A DNA stretch of 64,000 bases from Candidatus Heritagella gallinarum (GTDB lineage Bacteria > Bacillota > Clostridia > Oscillospirales > Acutalibacteraceae). A program made the translations under genes and the position numbers. Shown here in pieces: positions 38,251 through 44,988 of the stretch (the first letter of the stretch is position 1; every line of letters begins with the position of its first letter). The stretch spans positions 1 to 64,000 of the forward strand of contig CAJFNK010000039.1 of the NCBI GenBank assembly GCA_904394685.1, read 5' to 3'. Below the pieces are notes generated by a model. The model was not told where the DNA came from. It saw only the letters and a program-made list of their open reading frames with translations, and did not search any database.

Positions 38251-38864
38251 TTCTCGGCTCTGCGCCGATAGAGGGGGATAAAATCCCTACTGAATTTCCT
38301 GTGGAAAACTGCTATGTAATCTGTGCGGATGGCGGAATCGATACCGCTGCCCGGCTGGGGATATCCCCCAATCTGATCGTGGGGGATTTTGACTCAGCGC
38401 AGACTGCATTGCCGCAGGACGTGGAAACCATCCGTCTTCCGGTAGAGAAGGACGAAACGGATATGCTGTATGCCATCAAAGAAGGGTTCCGCCGTGGTTA
38501 CAGCAATTTTATCCTTTTGGGCGGGCTTGGCGGAGAGCGCTTTGACCACTCGATTGCGAACCTTTGCGTCTTGTCTTATATTGCAGACCGTGGTGGCCGT
38601 GCCGTTATGGCGGACGGGAAGACCCGTGTGTTTGTGATGAATAATGGCCGCCTTGTGTTTACCGATTTGAAGGGTTCCACCCTTTCGGTGTTCCCTTTTG
38701 GGGTAAACGCCTGCACAGTGACCTATAAAGGCCTGCAATACCCGCTTACACAACAGGTGCTGCGTTTGAACGACGCTATGGGCGTGAGTAACTGTATTAT
38801 CGAAGATCGTGCCGAGGTGTTCCTGCATCAGGGCAGGGCGCTGGTGATTCTGTTGGAAAAATAA
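38223..38864 (+). CDS. thiN: thiamine diphosphokinase
   Basis: The 213-aa enzyme makes thiamine diphosphate from thiamine. ADGGIDTAARLGI, VGDFDS (about 57-62) and KDETDMLYAI (about 79-88) form the substrate site, and LLGGLGGERFDHSIAN (about 99-114) is the second conserved segment. It starts within the end of rsgA and closes the long plus-strand run. Confidence 0.93.
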   Translation: MANERKTCMILGSAPIEGDKIPTEFPVENCYVICADGGIDTAARLGISPNLIVGDFDSAQTALPQDVETIRLPVEKDETDMLYAIKEGFRRGYSNFILLGGLGGERFDHSIANLCVLSYIADRGGRAVMADGKTRVFVMNNGRLVFTDLKGSTLSVFPFGVNACTVTYKGLQYPLTQQVLRLNDAMGVSNCIIEDRAEVFLHQGRALVILLEK

Positions 38865-38875
38865 TAAATCTAAGC

Positions 38876-38920
38876 ACTAAAAACGAGCCACAGGAGATTT
38901 TCCTGTGGCTCGTTTTTAGT
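38876..38920. terminator. bidirectional terminator
   Basis: A perfect 20-bp stem (38876-38895 with 38901-38920) and a five-base loop, with A and T runs at the outer ends on both strands. It serves thiN on the plus strand and the converging protease gene, whose stop codon lies inside the right arm. Confidence 0.93.
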
Positions 38921-39530
38921 AATAGCGGCCTTTTTTTAGCAGCATCAGCAGCATCAAATACCCGCTTACCAGAAGGAGAGTAAAGTTATAGCGGGAACGC
39001 AGCAGTACCAGAAACCCCAACAGCCCAAGCGGCAGCAGGGTTAAAAACGAAATGGCAGAAGTCAAACGTTCTGCGGTGTGGATGGGCAGGCGCTGGCAAA
39101 GAGCCGCATACAACGCCTGCCCTCCATCTAATGGTTCTACCGGCAAAAGATGAAAAGCCGCCAAAACCGCATTGACCGACAGCAGCCGGAAACATAAAGA
39201 CGAAGGAAAAAACAGTTGAAAGGGGAGGAGCAGCAGAAAAACAAGAAGATTAGCAAAAGGGCCTGCAAGCGCAATAAAAATGTCGGCGGTGTAGGCTTCG
39301 CCAGAGCGTTTTTCTTCCAGAATTTCCAGACCGAACAGGCCGAACTTGACACGGATTGCCGGGACGCCCAGCCATTGCATACAGATCAGATGTCCGGCTT
39401 CATGCAGGATTGCCGCTACCGCACCGGCAATCCCAATTCCGCTTTTGTCTGCCAAAAGCAGAAAGGTTACGGCGGCGGCAAATCCAAAATGAAATTCAAC
39501 CCGGCATCTTCCAACTGCAATCGAAATCAT
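38916..39530 (-). CDS. SpoIVFB-like M50 site-2 protease
   Basis: The 204-aa intramembrane metalloprotease has about six hydrophobic spans. HEAGH (about 43-47) gives the zinc ligands and catalytic Glu, and PVEPLDGGQAL (about 130-140) supplies the distal Asp. The short form, CBS-free here, resembles SpoIVFB, which releases sigma-K from its membrane-bound precursor in the mother cell. Its ATG overlaps the TGA of the upstream small membrane protein gene (ATGA). Location directly after spoIVA supports a sporulation role. Confidence 0.82.
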   Translation of the reverse strand: MISIAVGRCRVEFHFGFAAAVTFLLLADKSGIGIAGAVAAILHEAGHLICMQWLGVPAIRVKFGLFGLEILEEKRSGEAYTADIFIALAGPFANLLVFLLLLPFQLFFPSSLCFRLLSVNAVLAAFHLLPVEPLDGGQALYAALCQRLPIHTAERLTSAISFLTLLPLGLLGFLVLLRSRYNFTLLLVSGYLMLLMLLKKGRYY

Positions 39531-39808
39531 TGAAAATAGGAAACGAGTTGTGCGCCGGCATATTCCACAGCTTCATCCCAGTCGGTCCCTACCGTCAGCG
39601 AGTCGTCCATGGTTTCCTGATACCAGTCGCAGGCCTGTTGATACCACTCGCCGCCAAGCGCTTTCAGCGCAAGTGCAGCCAAAAGAAGCAGCGCACAGGC
39701 GATAACCTGAATCAGTGTTACCCACCGTCCGCCTTCTTTTGGCGGACGGCGAGCTTCTCCTTCTGCTTTTTCCCGATGGTTTTCCGGCATTTGTTCCTTC
39801 CAGTCCAA
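39527..39808 (-). CDS. small single-pass protein, possible minimal SpoIVFA
   Basis: The 93-aa protein has a basic, hydrophilic N-terminus (about 1-27), one strong membrane span (about 28-47, VTLIQVIACALLLLAALAL) and an acidic outer segment rich in Trp and Tyr. It is not recognised by a family motif. Coupling by ATGA to an SpoIVFB-like protease suggests the SpoIVFA role of anchoring and holding the protease; the M23/LytM-like domain of Bacillus SpoIVFA is missing. Start TTG 39808 lies six bases after GGGAGGG; TTG 39823 is the longer option. Confidence 0.6.
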   Translation of the reverse strand: MDWKEQMPENHREKAEGEARRPPKEGGRWVTLIQVIACALLLLAALALKALGGEWYQQACDWYQETMDDSLTVGTDWDEAVEYAGAQLVSYFQ

Positions 39809-39824
39809 AACATTCCCTCCCAAG

Positions 39825-41303
39825 TTACAGGATGATACAGATCAGGCCGCTGCATCCATCGTTGATAATCCGTTCCATCGTTTCACGCAGCTTGCCTCTG
39901 GCATCCTCCGGCATCCGATAGAGTTTATTGTGCAGCCCCTCGTTTACCAGCTCATGCAGGGATTTTCCAAAGATATTGGATTCCCAGATCTTTCCGGGGC
40001 TTTCTTCAAATTCCTTGAGCAGATACAATACCAGTTCTTCCGATTGCTGCTCTGAACCGACGATTGGGGTCAGCTCCGTACAGATCTGGGTCTTCATCAT
40101 ATGGATAGAGGGGGCGGCGGCTTTCAGGCGAATCCCGTATTTGCTTCCCTGACGGATGATCTCCGGTTCTTCCAGCGTCAGTTCGTCGATATCGGGCATG
40201 ACAATTCCATATCCGGTTTCCTTAACATCCTCATAGGCCTGCCGTATCTTCTCATATTCTTTTTTGATGACAGCAAGCTCCTGCAATGAGCGGAACAGAG
40301 CGCCCTCGTCGTGGATTTCAATCCCTGTTTTTTCGCCCAGAATCCGATAAAACAGGGAAGATTCCATATGCAGGCAGATTCGTGCCTGGCCGCTTCCCAG
40401 AGCAATCGAAGAAAGCTCTGCCTGCTGGATATGTTCACATTGGGTGATTTCCCGAATCATACTGGAAACCTCACGCACACGGGAAATCCGGCTGCCTGCG
40501 TCCCGCAGAGCAGTGAAAACTGCTTCCCGCAGCCAATGCCCTTTTTCGAGGGAGGAAATCCAGCGAGGCATTTCCAGTTGGATTTCCCGAATCGGGAACT
40601 CAAACAGGATTTTGGAGAGGATGGCTCGGATTTTTTCCTCGTCCAGCTCCAGGCAGTTTACCGGCATCACTGGGACAGCATATTTTTCTGAGAGCCGGGA
40701 GGCCATTTCAACGGTTTCGGGTGAAGTGGGATACAGGCAGTTGAGCAGCACCACAAAGGGCTTGCGGATTTCCTGCAATTCCTGAATGACCCGTTCTTCG
40801 GCTTCTTCATATTCTTCTCTTGGGATTTCACTGATGCTGCCGTCGGTGGTAATGACCAGTCCGATGGTGGAATGTTCTGTGATGACCTTTTTGGTTCCGA
40901 TTTCGGCTGCCATATTAAACGGGATAGGCTCCTCATACCAGGGAGTCATCACCATCCTGGGCTGATCGTTCTCAATATATCCCAGTGCGCTGGGAACGAT
41001 ATAGCCCACGCAGTCAATCATCCGCACATCAAAAGCGGCGGAATCATCCACCCGAACCGTAACGGCTTTTTCGGGGATGAATTTGGGCTCTGTGGTCATA
41101 ATGGTTCTGCCGGAGGCAGACTGTGGAAGCTCATCCACCGCCCGGTCCCGCTGATAATCAGATTCCATGTGCGGGATCACGATGGTGTCCATAAACTTTT
41201 TGATAAAGGTGGATTTTCCGGTTCGTACCGGGCCAACCACGCCGATGTAGATATCACCGTTGGTGCGCTGGGAGATGTCGTTGTAGATGTTTCTTTCTTC
41301 CAT
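39825..41303 (-). CDS. spoIVA: stage IV sporulation protein A
   Basis: The 492-aa ATPase polymerises into the basement layer of the spore coat on the forespore surface. Length equals Bacillus SpoIVA. Walker A GPVRTGKST lies at about 24-32 and the family segment DCVGYIVPSALGYIE near 95-109. The C-terminal end (about 475-492) is the part that contacts SpoVM in Bacillus. The upstream site is weak. It follows sipL on the same strand after 96 bases, the clostridial partner arrangement. Confidence 0.96.
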   Translation of the reverse strand: MEERNIYNDISQRTNGDIYIGVVGPVRTGKSTFIKKFMDTIVIPHMESDYQRDRAVDELPQSASGRTIMTTEPKFIPEKAVTVRVDDSAAFDVRMIDCVGYIVPSALGYIENDQPRMVMTPWYEEPIPFNMAAEIGTKKVITEHSTIGLVITTDGSISEIPREEYEEAEERVIQELQEIRKPFVVLLNCLYPTSPETVEMASRLSEKYAVPVMPVNCLELDEEKIRAILSKILFEFPIREIQLEMPRWISSLEKGHWLREAVFTALRDAGSRISRVREVSSMIREITQCEHIQQAELSSIALGSGQARICLHMESSLFYRILGEKTGIEIHDEGALFRSLQELAVIKKEYEKIRQAYEDVKETGYGIVMPDIDELTLEEPEIIRQGSKYGIRLKAAAPSIHMMKTQICTELTPIVGSEQQSEELVLYLLKEFEESPGKIWESNIFGKSLHELVNEGLHNKLYRMPEDARGKLRETMERIINDGCSGLICIIL

Positions 41304-41326
41304 TTTCTAACCATGCCTTTCTGCGT

Positions 41327-41341
41327 CCGCCAATAGGGCGG
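41327..41341 (-). other. small hairpin in the sipL-spoIVA gap
   Basis: CCGCC and GGCGG pair around a five-base loop, with no T-run on either strand. It lies 24 bases upstream of spoIVA. The rest of the 96-base gap shows no clear promoter. Confidence 0.35.
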
Positions 41342-41399
41342 GAAGCCGCACATAATGAGCCGCAGGAGCTGCGGATTCAAAATCGACAGGAGATCGGGG

Positions 41400-42944
41400 T
41401 CAAGGGGTTGCCAGCAGGAGCATCTGCCCTTCTGAGAGCCGTTCTTCCGCACTGGATAACCCGTTTTCGTCACAGATAGAGCGCACTGAAACGCCATGGC
41501 TCCGTGCGATTTCCCAAACTGATTCATTTTCCCCGGCATAATACAGGGAGAGGACGGCGCCGTTTTCATTTTTGCGGCGGGTTTCATCTCCGTGCATCCC
41601 ACAAATGGCTTTTTGAAGCAATGTATGGGAAATCGTGCCTTCTACTGTGATTTCTGCCGAAACCTCCAGCCCTGTGTTGCCGGTGATTCGATATCCAACC
41701 GCCCCTACCTGCATCCAGCAGGCAACACGGCGTCCGTCCTGTTCTCCTGCAAATGGGCGGTTCAGCGATACATCGAGCATTTTCTCCAGATAAAATGGCG
41801 TACCGTTAGCGTCCAGCGCCAGAAGGCAGAGGTTCATTTTTCCGCTGAATACAACCTGGCTGTTTTGAATCTCTCCGGCGATACTGCTGATTTCACTCCA
41901 GATATCCAGTATCTTTGAGATGTTTTCGCTGCCCATATCCAGCGCCGTTTTTTGAACGGTACTTTCATGAATCAGCTCATCCAGGCAGCTGATCTGCATC
42001 TGGTGAAAATCCAGTTCGGACTCAAATTCCGTGGAATAAGCGTCGGTGATGTAATGGACAGTTTCATCCCGATAGGCACAGGAGAAAGCGCTCAGTCGGA
42101 CTTCGGCTTCCAGCCGCATGGCTTCGCCGGCAGAATCATTCCGCACCTGAAGGCTGAGATCGGTGACTTCCATCCGCAGATTGCAGCAGCAATCTTCCCC
42201 TGCCCCGGCGCAGTCGATCATCTGGCTAAAGGGGATTTCAAACTCCATGCTTTCGAGTGAGGTGTCGTCAAGCCCGGAGGAATAAAGGACTTCAATATGA
42301 ATGTTGCCTTTTGTCAGGAGTTTTCCGGATACCGGGCGGCAGTCCTTTACCACACAGTAGGCACGGGAACGCAAAATGTTTTCTACCGGAGGCTTACTGT
42401 TGTTGATTTCCAGCATTTCCGAAACGGTGAACTGCTGTTCTCCCAGACCCGAAAGAGAGCTTACCTGACAGGATTCCCGACGCTGTTCCAGACCATCTCC
42501 TTCTGCGTGGGTGCAAATTTGCTGTGTTCGCTGATCCAGCACCAGTGCACATACGGAAAAAGCTCCGTGGATGTCCAGACGCCGGGGACTCGTTGCCCGA
42601 CAGTTGATATATTCCACCCTTGCGCCTACCCGTGCTGCCGCCGAAACCGCTGTTTCCCGCAGAGGGATGGAGGACGAAAAGCCGCTTTCGATCTCACAGC
42701 ATCGAACCGTATCCTCCCGTGAATCCAGATAGAGTACCCGTACCCTTGCCACCCCTTCGGTTTCCAAATGGTCTCCGTTGATGGAATGGGTAGAAATGCA
42801 GGGAACCACCTGGCATTTGAGAATCCGCTGAATGTCAGGGCAGTAGTCCGGCAGGCTCACATCCAGATCTAACGGCTGTTCCTGACAGCCGTCAAACAGA
42901 ACGGTACTGTCGGCGTATTCCGCCCGCTTAAATGTATACTCCAT
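41400..42944 (-). CDS. sipL: SipL-like spore coat morphogenetic protein (DUF3794 + LysM)
   Basis: The 514-aa protein has repeated DUF3794 (SPOCS-type) beta domains, visible from paired segments such as LDVSLPDYCPDIQRILKC (about 27-44) and a second and third copy near 190-300 and 340-440, ending in a LysM-like domain (YAGENESVWEIARSHGVSVRSICDEN, split about 468-493). SipL binds SpoIVA through its C-terminal LysM region in Clostridioides and takes the place of Bacillus SpoVID. GAAGGAGAG precedes ATG. A sigma-E-like promoter lies just upstream. Confidence 0.9.
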   Translation of the reverse strand: MEYTFKRAEYADSTVLFDGCQEQPLDLDVSLPDYCPDIQRILKCQVVPCISTHSINGDHLETEGVARVRVLYLDSREDTVRCCEIESGFSSSIPLRETAVSAAARVGARVEYINCRATSPRRLDIHGAFSVCALVLDQRTQQICTHAEGDGLEQRRESCQVSSLSGLGEQQFTVSEMLEINNSKPPVENILRSRAYCVVKDCRPVSGKLLTKGNIHIEVLYSSGLDDTSLESMEFEIPFSQMIDCAGAGEDCCCNLRMEVTDLSLQVRNDSAGEAMRLEAEVRLSAFSCAYRDETVHYITDAYSTEFESELDFHQMQISCLDELIHESTVQKTALDMGSENISKILDIWSEISSIAGEIQNSQVVFSGKMNLCLLALDANGTPFYLEKMLDVSLNRPFAGEQDGRRVACWMQVGAVGYRITGNTGLEVSAEITVEGTISHTLLQKAICGMHGDETRRKNENGAVLSLYYAGENESVWEIARSHGVSVRSICDENGLSSAEERLSEGQMLLLATP

Positions 42945-42977
42945 AACTTTGCTCTCCTTCTCTGATTTTCTACCCTA

Positions 42978-43006
42978 TCTTTATGAGAAGGATTGGGAGA
43001 ATATAA
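42978..43006 (-). promoter_or_regulatory. sigma-E-like promoter for sipL
   Basis: On the minus strand TTATATT (43006-43000) and CATAAAGA (42985-42978) are separated by exactly 14 bases, close to the known sigma-E pattern (KMATATT, N14, CATACAHT). The match in the -10 is partial. It lies 34 bases before the sipL ATG and downstream of the spoVM terminator, so sipL-spoIVA would have its own mother-cell promoter. Confidence 0.55.
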
Positions 43007-43025
43007 CCGGATAAAGTAGCGCAAA

Positions 43026-43055
43026 AGAAAAAACCTGCCCCCAAAAGGGAGCAGG
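43026..43055 (-). terminator. intrinsic terminator after spoVM-like gene
   Basis: On the minus strand CCTGCTCCC pairs with GGGGGCAGG around TTTT and is followed by six T. It separates the two small genes from sipL. Confidence 0.85.
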
Positions 43056-43091
43056 CCGGCGCAAACAGGCTATGTTCAGATATGGCTGTCT

Positions 43092-43178
43092 TTATTCTTC
43101 GGACTGACGGCGAATCCCGAACATATGCCGCAGGCAAAAGCCGATAAACCCAGTGCTTTTCATCACAACTACTTTCAT
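43092..43178 (-). CDS. spoVM: SpoVM-like 28-aa spore morphogenesis peptide
   Basis: The 28-residue peptide aligns without gaps to Bacillus SpoVM (26 aa) and shares Met1, Lys2, Lys7, Phe11, Gly13, Arg17, Met19, Gly21 and Arg24, with hydrophobic residues elsewhere in the same helix face. SpoVM is an amphipathic helix that marks the curved forespore membrane and recruits SpoIVA. Pro9 of Bacillus is Thr here, and the tail has two extra acidic residues. GAAAGGGTG lies about eight bases before ATG. The location next to sipL and spoIVA strongly supports the call. Confidence 0.78.
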   Translation of the reverse strand: MKVVVMKSTGFIGFCLRHMFGIRRQSEE

Positions 43179-43208
43179 ACTCAAACACCCTTTCTGTCAC
43201 AATACAGA

Positions 43209-43385
43209 CTATGCACGGCGGAGAAGGGAACATCCCAGCGCCACAATGATGACGGCGGTCATAAACAGCACCAGCTGAATCGGGCAGAAGCAGGCGACTG
43301 CCAGCCCCAGTCCAAAAGTAACAGCGTGCATCCCCCGACACCGGGCGAATCGGGCACAGGCATCTGCACAACGAGCCTTTCCCAT
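43209..43385 (-). CDS. 58-aa cysteine-rich membrane peptide, unknown
   Basis: The short protein has a Cys/Arg-rich N-terminus (CADACARFARCRG, about 6-18) and one long hydrophobic segment (about 20-52) with two more Cys, ending in a basic LLRRA. No family is recognised. AAAGGGGTGG precedes ATG 43385. It ends 30 bases before the SpoVM-like gene on the same strand and ahead of the shared terminator, so the two are probably cotranscribed and it may be a spore-membrane peptide. Confidence 0.55.
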   Translation of the reverse strand: MGKARCADACARFARCRGMHAVTFGLGLAVACFCPIQLVLFMTAVIIVALGCSLLRRA

Positions 43386-43450
43386 AGGAACCACCCCTTT
43401 CCTGTTCCGGTTATTCCATACTATACAGCGGGGGTAAAATGTGTGCATGT

Positions 43451-43486
43451 AAAAAAAGAAAGCAGACACCAAAAGGCATCTGCTTT
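43451..43486 (-). terminator. intrinsic terminator after the MATE gene
   Basis: A 12-bp stem (43459-43470 with 43475-43486, one G-T wobble) with a four-base loop, followed on the minus strand by CTTTTTTT. Confidence 0.88.
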
Positions 43487-43492
43487 GTAAAA

Positions 43493-44875
43493 TTAAGCGT
43501 GTTTTTTCTTTTTTTCTTCGGGGGCAAATCCAAGCCGCTGAATCCGTTTGCGGAGCCAGCCGCCTTGGAGATAATAAATGATGAACAATATGGAAGTAAA
43601 CGCCCAAGTGATGGGATAGCTGATAATTACGGTTTGGACACTGTGCCAATAGGGAACTGCTACGGCGATCCAGACAACCCGCAGCACACAGATTCCGATG
43701 CAGGTAATCAGCATGGGTATTAGGGAATCACCGGTTCCACGCATGGTTCCCGAAAGAATCTCGATGCAGACATAAGTGAAATAGAAAGGTACCATCATGT
43801 GCAGGATGTCCATGCCAATTTTGATAACAGTGTTGTCGTTTGTAAAGAGCTGGTATACATAGGCGCCCCAGAAATAGAGGACGGTACTGAGAAGGAACGC
43901 CGTTCCCATGGCCATCGCAGTACAGATTCGGACGCTTTTACGTATACGGTGATATTTTTGAGCGCCAAAGTTCTGCCCGGAGAAGGTGGTGACAGCGGTG
44001 CCAAAAGCGCCCATAATCATCCAGAAAAGACCATCGATCTTACCATAGGCTGTCCAGGCCGCTACGGTGTTTGTGCCAAAGGTGTTGATGGTAGACTGGA
44101 TGATAACATTGGAAGCATTGTACATCACGGATTGCAGGCCGGCAGGCAGGCCGATTTGGATGATATTTCGGAGAATATAAAAGTCAAAACGGATTTCTTT
44201 CAGATATACCCGATAGACATCATCGGAGCGCATGAGAATGATGAGAATCAGAATGGCGCTGACTGCCTGAGAGAGGATGGTGGCAAGACCAACACCAGCG
44301 ACTCCCCAATGGAAAACCGGTACAAAGAGCAAATCCAGCAGAAGGTTCAGGATCGTGCAGAGAATCAGAAAGTATAAGGGGCGTTTAGAGTCGCCCACAG
44401 CACGCAGAATACCGGAACCAATGTTATACAGCAGGTTAAACACCATGCCGCCAAAATAAATCTCGATATAGGTAATGGCGTGGGGCAGCATGTCTGATGG
44501 GGTTCCCATCGCCTGCAAAGCCCAAGGAGAAAGCGCCATGCCCAAAACCATAAAGAACACACCGCCTGCAAGACCCAATGCCACAGAAGTGTGAACAGCC
44601 TTCATGGTTTCCTGTACACGCCGTGCCCCATAATATTGTGAAATAATCACCGTAGCACCGGCAGAAAGACCGACAAAAAAGCCTACCAGCAAATTGATAA
44701 TCGTGCCGGTTGCGCCGCCCACAGCGCCGAGAGCTTCTTTGCCGACAAAATTTCCTACAATGATAGCGTCAACGGTATTATAGAGCTGCTGAAAAAAAGT
44801 ACCCAGCAAAATCGGGAAGAAGAAAGCCAGCAGTTGTTTCCAGATAACACCTTCGGTGATCTTGTTTTCCTTCAT
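43493..44875 (-). CDS. MATE family efflux transporter
   Basis: The 460-aa protein has twelve predicted spans in two six-span halves. PILLGTFFQQLYNTVDAIIVGNFVG (about 21-45, shown in parts) and the matching second-half GLPAGLQSVMYNASN (about 244-258) are MATE hallmarks. It probably exports cationic drugs or metabolites with Na+ or H+; substrate unknown. ATG 44875 follows AGAGGGG. The last residues are Lys-rich. No regulator gene is adjacent. Confidence 0.92.
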   Translation of the reverse strand: MKENKITEGVIWKQLLAFFFPILLGTFFQQLYNTVDAIIVGNFVGKEALGAVGGATGTIINLLVGFFVGLSAGATVIISQYYGARRVQETMKAVHTSVALGLAGGVFFMVLGMALSPWALQAMGTPSDMLPHAITYIEIYFGGMVFNLLYNIGSGILRAVGDSKRPLYFLILCTILNLLLDLLFVPVFHWGVAGVGLATILSQAVSAILILIILMRSDDVYRVYLKEIRFDFYILRNIIQIGLPAGLQSVMYNASNVIIQSTINTFGTNTVAAWTAYGKIDGLFWMIMGAFGTAVTTFSGQNFGAQKYHRIRKSVRICTAMAMGTAFLLSTVLYFWGAYVYQLFTNDNTVIKIGMDILHMMVPFYFTYVCIEILSGTMRGTGDSLIPMLITCIGICVLRVVWIAVAVPYWHSVQTVIISYPITWAFTSILFIIYYLQGGWLRKRIQRLGFAPEEKKKKHA

Positions 44876-44928
44876 CAAATCGGAACCCCTCTTTTTTTTG
44901 AATAGTCGATAGCTGTATGGCTGTACTC

Positions 44929-44957
44929 AGGATACCACGTTGAGGGAACTTTGTCCA
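44929..44957 (-). promoter_or_regulatory. possible sigma-A promoter for the MATE gene
   Basis: On the minus strand TGGACA (44957-44952), 17-bp spacer, TATCCT (44934-44929), 54 bases before the MATE start. Each hexamer misses consensus by one or two bases. Confidence 0.5.
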
Positions 44958-44988
44958 TAACCTGTGAACAAATCAGTCAAAATCTACA

